The notes under the pieces: generated by a model
Told to the model about the DNA's origin: nothing
Database searches by the model: none
Seen by the model: only the letters and a program-made list of their open reading frames with translations
Shown: piece after piece, positions 39,793 through 49,207 of the stretch
Layout: each line of letters starts with the position of its first letter
Numbering within the stretch: position 1 is the stretch's first letter
NCBI RefSeq assembly: GCF_008692845.1
Contig: NZ_VXJW01000002.1
Span: 124,001-188,000 of the forward strand
DNA: 64,000 bases
Direction: 5' to 3'
Origin: Salmonella enterica subsp. arizonae
Lineage (GTDB): Bacteria > Pseudomonadota > Gammaproteobacteria > Enterobacterales > Enterobacteriaceae
Program-made: the position numbers and the translations under genes

Positions 39793-40395
39793 ATGGAAGC
39801 GCGAGACAATACCGAACGCCATCGTCAACGACAGCAGAAATTAAAAACACAGGTGGATAGCCGTGTAGCGGCGGCGACGGTTAAAAAAGGGGTTCTGATC
39901 GTCTTTACCGGCAACGGCAAAGGTAAGTCTACCGCTGCCTTTGGCACCGTGACGCGCGCCGTCGGCCATCGTAAAACCGTTGGCGTCGCGCAGTTCATCA
40001 AAGGTCAGTGGGATAACGGCGAATACAACGTGCTGCATCCGCTTGGCGTGGAATTCCATATTATGGGAACCGGTTTTACCTGGGAGACGCAAGATCGCGA
40101 AGCGGACAAAGAGGCGGCAGAAGCGGTTTGGCTGGAGAGTAAGCGGATACTGGCCGATCCGCGCTACGATCTTGTGGTGCTGGATGAGCTTACCTGGATG
40201 CTGGCTTATCACTATCTGGAGACGCAAGAGGTGGTCGAGGCAATTATCAGCCGCCCGCTGGAGCAGAACGTGATCGTTACCGGACGCGGATGTCACGCCC
40301 GGCTGCTGGAACTCGCCGATACGGTCAGCGAAATCCGCCCGGTGAAACACGCTTTTGACAGTGGGATCCAGGCGCAGGCCGGTATTGACTGGTAG
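39793..40395 (+). CDS. Corrinoid adenosyltransferase (CobA/BtuR paralogue)
   Basis: A 200-residue ATP:cob(I)alamin adenosyltransferase of the CobA/BtuR type, clearly related to BtuR along its length. The P-loop is GNGKGKSTAAFG (about residue 40) and the C-terminus has ADTVSEIRPVKHAFDSG. It makes adenosylcobalamin, the cofactor of glutamate mutase, so it is probably a dedicated copy beside the housekeeping gene. It starts 9 bases after the fumarase gene. Confidence 0.92.
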   Translation: MEARDNTERHRQRQQKLKTQVDSRVAAATVKKGVLIVFTGNGKGKSTAAFGTVTRAVGHRKTVGVAQFIKGQWDNGEYNVLHPLGVEFHIMGTGFTWETQDREADKEAAEAVWLESKRILADPRYDLVVLDELTWMLAYHYLETQEVVEAIISRPLEQNVIVTGRGCHARLLELADTVSEIRPVKHAFDSGIQAQAGIDW

Positions 40396-40435
40396 ACGTA
40401 TTGTAGCCGGATAGCGCTTATCCGGCTTACAGAAC
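40396..40435. repeat. REP-like element at the operon end
   Basis: TAGCCGGATAGCGCTTATCCGGCTTAC forms a compact REP palindrome directly after the adenosyltransferase stop and before the convergent LysR gene. It may end transcription of both. Confidence 0.75.
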
Positions 40436-41353
40436 TCAGTTCTCCCGGGAAACAACCGACTTTTGCAATAACCACTCGCGGAAGATCCGTAAATGACAAG
40501 ACTCTGTTTTATCTTCGCGCCAGGTCATGATAAAACGATTCCCGGTACGTATCGGAACATCACACGGGATCACCATGTCGCCATTATCCAGATCGTGCTG
40601 AATGGCAAACCGGGGCAATAGCGCCACGCCCAGATTAGAGCGCACCGCGGCGATCAGCATCGACAACAAATCAAAGCGCGGTCCGTTATTGACCTGTGGG
40701 CTGCTGATGCCTGAAAGCGCGAACCACTCCTGCCAGCCATTGATGCGCGTGCTTTGATGCAATAGCGTAAATTCGTTCAACAGTTCATCCACCGCCAGTT
40801 TTTGTTGCGGCTGAGACAGTAAGCTCCCGCTGCATACCGGTAAGATCTCTTCTTCGAATAAATATTCTCTTTCTGACCACGGAGAACAGAAGTCCTCCCG
40901 CATAATGGCGGCGTCGTACTCCCGGTTAAGAAAATCGCCAATATTGGCCAGAGAATGAATATTAATAATAATATCTGGGTTTAATTTATTAAATTCACGT
41001 AAGTTCGGGATTAACCAGTGAGTACTAAAGGTCGGGTTTACAGCCAGTTCAATAACCTGAACGGTGGGCTGCCAGGTCATAATTGAGTTAGTATCTCGCT
41101 CCAGTTTGTTAAGCGTTTCTTTAACAATGCTCAGGTAATATTTTCCGGCAGCATTTAAGAAAATCCTTTTTTTGGCATGATTAAATAATGAGGTATGTAA
41201 AAACTCTTCCAGCGCATTCACTTGTCTGAACACCGCACTTTGCGTTAGCGCCAGTTCCTCGGCTGCTCGGGTATAACTTTCGTGACGCGCGACTACTTCG
41301 AAGGTTACCAACAATTCGGTCTTGGGTATTTTTCCTCTCATAACGTCTTCCAT
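40436..41353 (-). CDS. LysR-family transcriptional regulator
   Basis: A 305-residue LysR-type regulator. The N-terminal winged helix (about 5-70) includes YTRAAEELALTQSAVFRQVNALEE, cited by its core LALTQSAVFRQV. The C-terminal effector domain (about 95-300) resembles GcvA/ampR-type members. The start may be ATG 41353 or a Met four codons later (MRGKIPKTELL). It converges on the island operon and likely responds to a pathway intermediate. A+T-rich compared with suc genes. Confidence 0.85.
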   Translation of the reverse strand: MEDVMRGKIPKTELLVTFEVVARHESYTRAAEELALTQSAVFRQVNALEEFLHTSLFNHAKKRIFLNAAGKYYLSIVKETLNKLERDTNSIMTWQPTVQVIELAVNPTFSTHWLIPNLREFNKLNPDIIINIHSLANIGDFLNREYDAAIMREDFCSPWSEREYLFEEEILPVCSGSLLSQPQQKLAVDELLNEFTLLHQSTRINGWQEWFALSGISSPQVNNGPRFDLLSMLIAAVRSNLGVALLPRFAIQHDLDNGDMVIPCDVPIRTGNRFIMTWREDKTESCHLRIFREWLLQKSVVSREN

Positions 41354-41700
41354 ATGCAGCGTACAAAAAAAGTTTAAATAATAAAATTAATATAATCACT
41401 CAGGTTTTCGCTGAGAGTTATATTTTATTTTATCTATAAATTCCATTGATCCATCCCATGTTTCAGACATACTGGTGATCAAATATCAACCAATAATACG
41501 CAACTCCAGCAATAAACACAATTTAAACATAATTAACTACAAATGAATAGCGTCAATAAGTTCTTAATAATTTTTCAAGTTAATCTAACTTAATCAGAAA
41601 AAGTTCCCGCGATTTATTAAACGGTATCTTTAATACTTCAGGAAAATAATGCCGATACTCTTATTGTTAAAATAGCTTTTTTATTCTGTCATTAAACAAG
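41354..41700. other. A+T-rich gap between the two regulators
   Basis: About 350 bases with no supported gene. It must hold the LysR promoter and the 3' end of the AraC regulator transcript. Composition is strongly A+T-rich. Confidence 0.6.
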
Positions 41701-42603
41701 CTATCTGTGTCGGCGATACATCTGAGGAGACATGTGATAGGTGGCATGAAAAACACGGCAAAAGTAACTGGTTTGCGCATATTGCAACTTTCTGGCGATA
41801 TGATCGATTGTCTGATCGGTATTACGCAGTAACTCACCGGCGCGGTGCATTCTTCTTTGATTAACCCAGGTTTTAAAATTTATGCCCTGCCGTTTTTTAA
41901 AGAAACGGCTAAAATAGTTCGCGCTCAGGCAAACATGCGCGGCCACAGAGTCAAGCGTCAGTTTGCTATAGAGGTTAGCCTCAATATAGCGTAATACTGC
42001 AATACGTTTTTTTTCATGGCGGGAAAGAGAATAATCCGTCTCCGATGAGGTCAACAGGTTTTCCACTAAAATAGTATCGGTATTTGATGTAAAAGAGTTA
42101 ACCATAAAACTGAGTAAATTTACTGCCGCCGCCAAACGGTTATTATCAATGACCTTTAGACTCCACCATGCTTTTCTTAATGCAGTATCATTCTCCCATG
42201 GTTCAATATTCATCAAATCAATCGCTTTATATTCCTGATTTTTTACCCGTACCTTACCACAAACAATAAAACCACAAACCTGTTGATTCTCCACTAGCGG
42301 GACAGAGAAAAAACTTAACCCAGCATAACAGTTTAGGATCTGCGGTTTTGACGCAGATAAAGCGTGCCAGGCGCAATATCTGTCGCATTGCGGGCAATAT
42401 TTCGCGTAATAATTATGGGCGCGCATCAGAGTACAAAATGGATTACAGGCGACATTTTCTGTCCCTGCATTTCCATTAATATCAACGATGAACGTGGTAA
42501 ATTCAGTCGCAGCGGTAAAAAGCCTGGCGAGGGTATGAAAACGTAGTAAATAGCGTTTCTGACGACATGGCGGTGACATACGTTTCCCCCGGCAGTAAAT
42601 CAA
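41701..42603 (-). CDS. PocR-type AraC-family regulator
   Basis: A 300-residue regulator with an N-terminal PocR sensory domain (about 20-170) containing the Cys-rich pattern PFCTLMR, YCPQCDRYCAWHA. The C-terminal AraC domain (about 195-298) has two helix-turn-helix motifs (TLDSVAAHVCLSANYFSRFFK and IDHIARKLQYAQTSYFCRVF regions). PocR controls B12 and propanediol genes in Salmonella. A relative next to a B12-dependent mutase fits control of this island. The start could also be Met 9 (MSPPCRQ). Confidence 0.85.
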   Translation of the reverse strand: MIYCRGKRMSPPCRQKRYLLRFHTLARLFTAATEFTTFIVDINGNAGTENVACNPFCTLMRAHNYYAKYCPQCDRYCAWHALSASKPQILNCYAGLSFFSVPLVENQQVCGFIVCGKVRVKNQEYKAIDLMNIEPWENDTALRKAWWSLKVIDNNRLAAAVNLLSFMVNSFTSNTDTILVENLLTSSETDYSLSRHEKKRIAVLRYIEANLYSKLTLDSVAAHVCLSANYFSRFFKKRQGINFKTWVNQRRMHRAGELLRNTDQTIDHIARKLQYAQTSYFCRVFHATYHMSPQMYRRHR

Positions 42604-42710
42604 TTAAAGCCAGTAATATGCAGCATTGTCTCTTAGGGAAAAATGATGCTTTTCGCAAAAAATAATACCTTTTAAACAAAACAATATGAATCACAGGCAA
42701 GATATCGCCA

Positions 42711-42738
42711 TAAAAAAGGCCACCTTAAAGGTGGCCAA
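42711..42738 (-). terminator. Terminator of the sdh-suc transcript
   Basis: On the minus strand, GGCCACCTTT and AAGGTGGCC form a stem followed by TTTTTTA. It is the end of the long sdhCDAB-sucABCD message. Confidence 0.93.
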
Positions 42739-42786
42739 CCATGTCGAAAACGGACATTTATCTGTTCCCACAGGAACAGCGGGTTT
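42711..42786 (-). ncRNA. sdhX: SdhX (RybD) 3'-UTR-derived sRNA, candidate
   Basis: The 3' untranslated tail after sucD ends in a strong terminator and contains a second hairpin CTGTTCC/GGAACAG (42762-42779). In E. coli and Salmonella this tail is released by RNase E as SdhX, an Hfq-bound sRNA that targets acetate-metabolism mRNAs. Assigned by position and the terminator; the 5' processed end was not determined. Confidence 0.6.
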
Positions 42787-43656
42787 TTATTTTATAATTG
42801 CTTTCAGCGCTTCGCCGATATCGGCCAAGCTGCGAACGGTTTTCACGCCTGCGGCTTCCAGCGCGGCGAATTTTTCATCCGCAGTGCCTTTGCCGCCAGC
42901 AATGATGGCGCCTGCGTGGCCCATACGTTTGCCTTTCGGCGCGGTCACCCCGGCGATGTAGCCGACAACCGGTTTGGTCACATGATCTTTGATATAAGCA
43001 GCCGCTTCTTCTTCCGCGCTACCGCCGATCTCACCGATCATCACAATCGCTTCAGTCTGCGGATCCTCCTGGAAAAGCTTCAGGATATCGATAAAGTTAG
43101 AGCCTGGGATCGGGTCGCCGCCGATACCCACACAGGTGGACTGACCGAAGCCGTAGTCGGTAGTCTGCTTAACCGCTTCATAGGTCAACGTACCGGAGCG
43201 GGAAACAATGCCCACTTTGCCCGGCTTATGAATGTGGCCCGGCATAATGCCGATTTTACATTCGCCTGGAGTTATAACACCTGGGCAGTTCGGCCCGATC
43301 ATACGCACACCAGCTTCATCCAGCTTCACCTTCACCGTCAGCATATCCAGCGTCGGAATACCTTCGGTAATGGTGATAATCAGTTTAATGCCCGCATCAA
43401 TGGCTTCCAGAATGGAGTCTTTGCAGAACGGCGCCGGAACGTAGATAACGGATGCGGTTGCGCCCGTCGCATCTACTGCTTCACGCACGGTGTTGAACAC
43501 CGGCAGGCCCAGATGCGTGGTGCCGCCTTTACCTGGCGTCACGCCGCCGACCATTTGCGTACCGTAAGCGATCGCCTGTTCGGAGTGGAACGTCCCCTGG
43601 CTACCGGTGAAGCCCTGGCAGATAACCTTGGTGTCTTTATTAATTAAAACGGACAT
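42787..43656 (-). CDS. sucD: SucD, succinyl-CoA synthetase alpha subunit
   Basis: A 289-residue alpha subunit. With SucC it converts succinyl-CoA to succinate with ATP formation. The CoA-binding Rossmann motif [14 protein letters not shown], the [10 protein letters not shown] segment and the phospho-His in [13 protein letters not shown] are present. It abuts sucC with a one-base overlap. Last gene of the suc operon. Confidence 0.98.
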   Translation of the reverse strand: MSVLINKDTKVICQGFTGSQGTFHSEQAIAYGTQMVGGVTPGKGGTTHLGLPVFNTVREAVDATGATASVIYVPAPFCKDSILEAIDAGIKLIITITEGIPTLDMLTVKVKLDEAGVRMIGPNCPGVITPGECKIGIMPGHIHKPGKVGIVSRSGTLTYEAVKQTTDYGFGQSTCVGIGGDPIPGSNFIDILKLFQEDPQTEAIVMIGEIGGSAEEEAAAYIKDHVTKPVVGYIAGVTAPKGKRMGHAGAIIAGGKGTADEKFAALEAAGVKTVRSLADIGEALKAIIK

Positions 43657-44822
43657 TATTTCCCCTCCACTGCGGCAACAACCTGCTGAGCTGCATCCGT
43701 AAGACTTTTCGCTGCAATAATATTCAGGCCGCTGTCAGCCAGTTTTTTCGCGCCGAGTTCGGCGTTGTTGCCTTCCAGACGAACGACAACCGGGACATTA
43801 ACGCCCACCTCTTCCACTGCGCCGATGATACCGTCAGCGATCAGATCACAGCGCACGATACCGCCGAAGATGTTAACCAGAACCGCTTTCACGTTGTCAT
43901 CAGAGAGGATGATTTTGAACGCTTCGGTGACACGCTCTTTGGTTGCGCCGCCGCCAACGTCAAGGAAGTTAGCTGGTTCGCCGCCGTGCAGCTTAACGAT
44001 GTCCATCGTGCCCATCGCCAGACCTGCGCCGTTCACCATGCAGCCGATATTGCCATCGAGCGCCACATAGTTCAGTTCCCACTGCGCCGCCTGCGCTTCA
44101 CGCGGATCTTCCTGAGACTGGTCGCGCATTTCACGTAGATCCGGCTGGCGGAACAGCGCGTTGCCGTCAGCGCCCAGTTTACCGTCGAGGCAAATCAGAT
44201 CGCCCTGTTTGGTTATGACCAGCGGGTTGATTTCGATAAGCGCCAGATCGCGCTCCAGGAAGATAGTCGCCAGGCCCATGAAGATTTTGGTGAACTGCTG
44301 CACCAGTTTGCCTTCCAGACCCAGTTTAAACGCCAGCTCACGTCCCTGATACGGCATCGGGCCGGTCAGCGGATCGAGCGCGACTTTATGGATCAGGTGC
44401 GGGGTTTCTTCCGCCACTTTCTCAATTTCCACGCCGCCTTCGGTGGAGGCCATAAAAACCACGCGACGGGAACTACGGTCAACGACCGCGCCGAGATACA
44501 GCTCTTTGCCGATATCAGTCGCCGCTTCAACCAGAATCTGGTTGACCGGTTGACCATTGGCGTCTGTTTGATAGGTCACCAGACGCTTGCCCAGCCAGTT
44601 TTCCGCAAAGGCGCGAATGTCCTCTTTGCTGTTTACCACCTTCACACCGCCCGCTTTGCCGCGGCCCCCTGCGTGAACCTGACATTTCACTACCCACGGG
44701 CCGGCGCCGATTTTAGACGCGGCTTCTTCGGCTTCACGCGGAGTAGTACAGGCATAACCCACCGGCGCCGGTAAGCCATAACGGGCAAAAAGTTGTTTTG
44801 CCTGATATTCATGTAAGTTCAT
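43656..44822 (-). CDS. sucC: SucC, succinyl-CoA synthetase beta subunit
   Basis: A 388-residue ATP-grasp subunit starting [18 protein letters not shown]. The ATP-grasp region (about 20-225, GGRGKAGGV) and the succinate-binding FGGIVRCD segment near residue 322 are intact. It lies 146 bases after sucB across a REP/BIME element. Confidence 0.98.
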   Translation of the reverse strand: MNLHEYQAKQLFARYGLPAPVGYACTTPREAEEAASKIGAGPWVVKCQVHAGGRGKAGGVKVVNSKEDIRAFAENWLGKRLVTYQTDANGQPVNQILVEAATDIGKELYLGAVVDRSSRRVVFMASTEGGVEIEKVAEETPHLIHKVALDPLTGPMPYQGRELAFKLGLEGKLVQQFTKIFMGLATIFLERDLALIEINPLVITKQGDLICLDGKLGADGNALFRQPDLREMRDQSQEDPREAQAAQWELNYVALDGNIGCMVNGAGLAMGTMDIVKLHGGEPANFLDVGGGATKERVTEAFKIILSDDNVKAVLVNIFGGIVRCDLIADGIIGAVEEVGVNVPVVVRLEGNNAELGAKKLADSGLNIIAAKSLTDAAQQVVAAVEGK

Positions 44823-44859
44823 GTGTTCTGTCCATCCTTCAGGTAATCGTTATCTTAAA

Positions 44860-44948
44860 CCTGTAGGCCGGATAAGGCGTTTACGCCGCCATACGGCAAT
44901 GATGCACCGCCTGATGGCGACGCCTCGGCGTCTTATCAGACCTACAGG
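44860..44948. repeat. BIME (paired REP) between sucB and sucC
   Basis: Two opposing REP units, TGTAGGCCGGATAAGGCG with CGCCATACGGCA and CTGATGGCGACGC with TCTTATCAGACCTACA, fill the sucB-sucC gap. REP elements at this site are typical of enterobacteria. Confidence 0.9.
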
Positions 44949-44968
44949 GCAGGTGATGCTCTTGTTGA

Positions 44969-46189
44969 CTACACGTCCAGCAGCAGACGGGTCGGATCTT
45001 CCAGCAGCTCTTTGATAGTGACCAGGAAGCCCACGGATTCGCGACCATCGATCAGGCGATGATCGTAAGAAAGCGCCAAGTACATCATCGGCAGAATTTC
45101 CACCTTGCCGTCTATCGCCATCGGCCTGTCTTTAATGGCGTGCATTCCCAGGATCGCGCTCTGCGGCGGGTTGATGATCGGGGTAGACATCAGCGAACCA
45201 AATACGCCGCCGTTGGTAATGGTAAAGTTACCGCCGGTCAGATCTTCTACAGTCAGCTTGCCGTCGCGGCCTTTGACGGCCAGTTCTTTAATTTTCTTCT
45301 CGATATCAGCCATGCCCAGCGTATCCACGTCACGCAGTACCGGCGTGACCAGGCCGCGCGGCGTAGAAACCGCCATGCTCACATCAAAGTAGTTGTGGTA
45401 CACCACATCATCGCCGTCGATAGAGGCGTTCACTTCTGGATAACGCTTCAGCGCTTCAACCACCGCTTTCACGTAGAAGGACATAAAGCCCAAGCGGATG
45501 CCGTGACGTTTTTCAAACACTTCGCCGTACTGCTTACGCAGATCCATAATCGGCTTCATGTTGACCTCGTTGAACGTCGTCAGCATGGCGGTTGAGTTTT
45601 TCGCTTCCAGCAGACGCTCGGCCACACGCTTACGCAGGCGAGTCATCGGCACGCGTTTTTCCCCGCGAGCGCCAAGCGCTGGCTGCGCGGCAGGCGCGGT
45701 TTCCGGTGCTTTAGACTCGTCTTTCGCTGGCGCTTTCGCCAGATGTTTTTCCACATCTTCACGGGTAATACGACCGCCGACGCCAGTACCTTTAATGGCG
45801 CTGGCTTCCAGATTGTGTTCAGCCAGTAGGCGACGGATTGCCGGGCTGAGCGCATCATTGTTTTGTTCTTCCAGCGACGCCTGCTGGCGCTGTGCCGGGG
45901 TAGACGCTTTCTCTTCGGATTTCGCGCTGGTCTCTTTACCCGCGCTATTGCCTTCACGCAGGCGACCGAGGATCTGGCGAGAGGTTACAGTAGTCCCCTC
46001 CTCTTCCAGAACCGCATCCAGAATGCCGTCCGCTGATGCCGGTACTTCCAGTACCACTTTGTCAGTTTCGATTTCTACCAGCACTTCGTCACGGACAACC
46101 GCATCGCCCGGTTTTTTATGCCAGGTGGCGACGGTTGCGTCCGCTACGGACTCAGGCAGGTCGGGAACAAGAATATCTACGCTACTCAT
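44969..46189 (-). CDS. sucB: SucB, dihydrolipoyl succinyltransferase (E2 of 2-oxoglutarate dehydrogenase)
   Basis: A 406-residue E2 core. The N-terminal lipoyl domain has the lipoylated Lys in ETDKVVLEV (about residue 44). A peripheral-subunit binding domain ([23 protein letters not shown] region, about 115-150) follows an Ala/Pro/Lys linker. The catalytic domain carries [11 protein letters not shown] near the C-terminus. It lies 14 bases after sucA. Confidence 0.98.
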   Translation of the reverse strand: MSSVDILVPDLPESVADATVATWHKKPGDAVVRDEVLVEIETDKVVLEVPASADGILDAVLEEEGTTVTSRQILGRLREGNSAGKETSAKSEEKASTPAQRQQASLEEQNNDALSPAIRRLLAEHNLEASAIKGTGVGGRITREDVEKHLAKAPAKDESKAPETAPAAQPALGARGEKRVPMTRLRKRVAERLLEAKNSTAMLTTFNEVNMKPIMDLRKQYGEVFEKRHGIRLGFMSFYVKAVVEALKRYPEVNASIDGDDVVYHNYFDVSMAVSTPRGLVTPVLRDVDTLGMADIEKKIKELAVKGRDGKLTVEDLTGGNFTITNGGVFGSLMSTPIINPPQSAILGMHAIKDRPMAIDGKVEILPMMYLALSYDHRLIDGRESVGFLVTIKELLEDPTRLLLDV

Positions 46190-46203
46190 TATTTATCCTT
46201 TAT

Positions 46204-49005
46204 TTAATCGACGTTCAGCGCGTCATTAACCAGATCTTGTTGCTGTTTCTGGTGAACGGACATATACCCTACCGCCGGTGAGGCGGAGGCCGGGCGACCT
46301 GCGTAACGCAGAGCGGCCCCAAATGGAACTACTTCACGGAAATGATGCTGGCTGCAGTACCACGCGCCCTGATTAAGCGGCTCTTCCTGGCACCAGACAA
46401 AATCATGTACGTGAGCATAAGGCTGCAGCGCTTCCTGCACCGCTTTATGCGGGAACGGATAGAGCTGTTCGATGCGCACGATAGCGACATCTTTCTGATC
46501 GTTTTTACGCCGTTGTTCCAGTAGATCGTAATAAACCTTACCAGAACACATTACCACGCGTTTCACGGCTTTAGGGTCCAGCTCGTCAATTTCGCCAATG
46601 GCTGGCTGGAAGGCGCCGTTCGCCAGTTCATCAAGCGTAGAGACCGCCAGCGGGTGACGCAGTAGCGATTTTGGCGACATTACCACCAACGGACGGCGCA
46701 TCCCGCGCAGCGCCTGACGACGCAACATATGGTAGACCTGCGCCGGAGTAGACGGCACGCAAACCTGCATGTTTTGCTCGGCGCAAAGTTGCAGGTAACG
46801 CTCCAGACGCGCGGAGGAGTGCTCCGGTCCCTGCCCTTCGTAACCGTGCGGCAACAGCATCACCAGACCGCACATCCGGCCCCATTTCTGCTCGCCGGAG
46901 GAGATGAACTGGTCGATAACCACCTGTGCGCCATTGGCGAAGTCGCCAAACTGCGCTTCCCAGATGGTCAGAGTACGTGGTTCCGCCGTGGCATAACCGT
47001 ATTCAAAGGCCAGCACCGCTTCTTCAGACAGCACGGAGTCCCAGACTTTAAACTGTCCCTGACCGCTGTGAATATGCTGCAACGGCGTATATGTTGAGCC
47101 GTTCGTCTGATTGTGAATCACCGCATGACGATGGAAGAAGGTGCCGCGACCGGAGTCTTCCCCGGACAGGCGTACCGGAATACCCTCATCAACCAGCGTG
47201 GCGTAAGCCAGATTTTCCGCGCCGCCCCAGTCAAATAATTTCTCGCCTGCTGCCATCGCCTGACGGTCGCCGTAGATTTTCGCCACACGAGACTGCATTT
47301 CAATGGCTTCCGGCACGGTGCTGATACGTTTAGCCAGCTCCTGCAGACGCTTCATCTCAACTTTGTTCGGGTAGTTTTCGTCCCACTCGTGGTTGAGATA
47401 CGGCGACCAGGTAAAGGAGTGCATGTTCATCGGACGCCACTCTTTCACTACACACTCACCGGCATCCAGCGCATCGCGGTAAAGATTGACCATTTCGGTG
47501 GCGTCTTCCAGCGTTGCCACTTTATCGGCTTCCAGTTTGTCGGCGTAGATTTTACGCGGCGTCGGATGCTTTTTGATTTTCTGGTACATCAGCGGCTGAG
47601 TTGCGCTCGGCTCGTCGGCTTCGTTGTGGCCGTGACGGCGGTAGCATACCAGGTCGATGAACACATCACGTTTAAAGGTGTTACGGAAATCCAGCGCCAG
47701 ACGGGTCACAAAAGCGACGGCTTCCGGATCGTCCGCGTTGACGTGGAAAATAGGCGCCTGAACCATTTTGCCAATATCGGTACAGTAAGGCGTTGAACGC
47801 GCATCCAGCGGGTTGGAGGTGGTAAAGCCGACCTGGTTGTTGATAACGATACGTACCGTACCGCCCACTTCGTAACCGCGCGCTTTCGACATGTTCAGCG
47901 TTTCCTGAACCACGCCCTGGCCGGTGACTGCCGCATCGCCATGAATGGTGATGGGTAACACTTTGTTGCTGCTCGGTTCGTCCAGTCTATCCAGACGCGC
48001 ACGCACAGATCCCATCACCACCGGGCTCACGATTTCCAGGTGCGATGGGTTAAACGCCAGCGCCAGGTGAACCAGACCGCCTTCCGTTTCGATATCTGAC
48101 GAGAAGCCCATGTGGTACTTCACATCGCCGGTGCCAAGATGTTCTTTATGCTTACCGGCAAACTCGTCGAACAGATCCTGCGGTTTTTTACCCAGTACGT
48201 TGATCAGTACGTTCAGGCGACCGCGGTGCGCCATACCTAGCACCACTTCGCGAGTGCCGCTATTACCCGCATGGCGAACCATCTCTTTCAGCATCGGGAT
48301 TAACGCGTCGCCGCCTTCCAGCGAGAAACGTTTCGCACCGGGGAATTTAGCGCCCAGGTAACGTTCCAGCCCTTCGGCGGCGGTCAGTTCGTTCAGGAAG
48401 CGTTTTTTCTCGTCAGCGCTGAAGGCCGCGCGACCGGATTCGATGCGCTGTTGGATCCAGCGTTTCTCTTCGGTGCTGGTGATGTGCATATACTCCGCGC
48501 CAATCGGGCCGCAGTAGGTCTGTTTGAGCGCGTCAAGCAGCTCACCCAGCTTCATTGTCTCTTTGCCGCTGGCAAAAGAGCCGACATTGAAGGTTTCCTG
48601 GAAATCGGCCTCGGTCAAATCATGGAAAGAGGGGTCCAGATCCGCCACTCTTTCTTGTTTCCACAGTCCCAGCGGATCGAGGTTTGCATGCTGATGACCA
48701 CGGAAACGATAAGCGTTGATAAGCTGCAGGACTTTAACCTGCTTCACATTAGTGTCAGGGTCGGAAATCGTAGAAGAGTAACGTGAGCCAGCCAACGCCT
48801 GCCGCCGGAAATATTCACGTGTTTTTGAATGGAGTTGATCCGGTTTGACTCCGGTACCAGGTAACTGCTGGAACGTTAAACGCCAGTTAGCGTCTACCGA
48901 GTCAGGATCGGTTAAGAAGTCTTCATAGAGCTGTTCTATCCAGCTCTGATTCGAACCAGAGAGGTAAGAAGAGTCCAACCAGGCTTTCAAAGCGCTGTTC
49001 TGCAT
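46204..49005 (-). CDS. sucA: SucA, 2-oxoglutarate dehydrogenase E1
   Basis: A 933-residue thiamine-diphosphate-dependent E1 that decarboxylates 2-oxoglutarate and succinylates the SucB lipoyl group. It begins MQNSALKAWLDSSYLSGSNQ. Conserved segments are GMAHRGRLNVL (about 260), HGDAAVTGQG and YRRHGHNEADEPS. It follows sdhB by about 200 bases and is read from both the sdh promoter and an internal one in E. coli. Confidence 0.98.
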   Translation of the reverse strand: MQNSALKAWLDSSYLSGSNQSWIEQLYEDFLTDPDSVDANWRLTFQQLPGTGVKPDQLHSKTREYFRRQALAGSRYSSTISDPDTNVKQVKVLQLINAYRFRGHQHANLDPLGLWKQERVADLDPSFHDLTEADFQETFNVGSFASGKETMKLGELLDALKQTYCGPIGAEYMHITSTEEKRWIQQRIESGRAAFSADEKKRFLNELTAAEGLERYLGAKFPGAKRFSLEGGDALIPMLKEMVRHAGNSGTREVVLGMAHRGRLNVLINVLGKKPQDLFDEFAGKHKEHLGTGDVKYHMGFSSDIETEGGLVHLALAFNPSHLEIVSPVVMGSVRARLDRLDEPSSNKVLPITIHGDAAVTGQGVVQETLNMSKARGYEVGGTVRIVINNQVGFTTSNPLDARSTPYCTDIGKMVQAPIFHVNADDPEAVAFVTRLALDFRNTFKRDVFIDLVCYRRHGHNEADEPSATQPLMYQKIKKHPTPRKIYADKLEADKVATLEDATEMVNLYRDALDAGECVVKEWRPMNMHSFTWSPYLNHEWDENYPNKVEMKRLQELAKRISTVPEAIEMQSRVAKIYGDRQAMAAGEKLFDWGGAENLAYATLVDEGIPVRLSGEDSGRGTFFHRHAVIHNQTNGSTYTPLQHIHSGQGQFKVWDSVLSEEAVLAFEYGYATAEPRTLTIWEAQFGDFANGAQVVIDQFISSGEQKWGRMCGLVMLLPHGYEGQGPEHSSARLERYLQLCAEQNMQVCVPSTPAQVYHMLRRQALRGMRRPLVVMSPKSLLRHPLAVSTLDELANGAFQPAIGEIDELDPKAVKRVVMCSGKVYYDLLEQRRKNDQKDVAIVRIEQLYPFPHKAVQEALQPYAHVHDFVWCQEEPLNQGAWYCSQHHFREVVPFGAALRYAGRPASASPAVGYMSVHQKQQQDLVNDALNVD

Positions 49006-49207
49006 CGTGATCCCTTAAGCATTCGTATGCTTACTTCACCGTGGATACTAACCACGCATACGACGTATGCGTGCCGGGGTTCACTTGTTGCGGACTGTCG
49101 TGTCATCTGCGTCCGCTAAGGAACCTTTAAAAACTGTCTAATCATGTGGCAGTTTTTAGAGGTTTCCTGCACGACCGGGGAATCTCTTCCCCGGCAACTA
49201 CAACTAC
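49006..49207. other. sdhB-sucA intergenic region with three hairpins
   Basis: No gene. Contains the palindrome CGCATACG-A-CGTATGCG (49055-49071), a stem with AAAAACTG/CAGTTTTT arms (about 49128-49157), and a perfect CCGGGGAA/TTCCCCGG stem with a TCTC loop (49175-49194). It probably holds the suc internal promoter and RNA-processing or attenuation structure. Confidence 0.7.

Noticed and set aside
30311..42603. Prophage or transposon carrying the methylaspartate island
   Set aside because: No integrase, transposase, terminal repeats or tRNA target was found at either edge; REP elements inside the operon argue for an older chromosomal origin.
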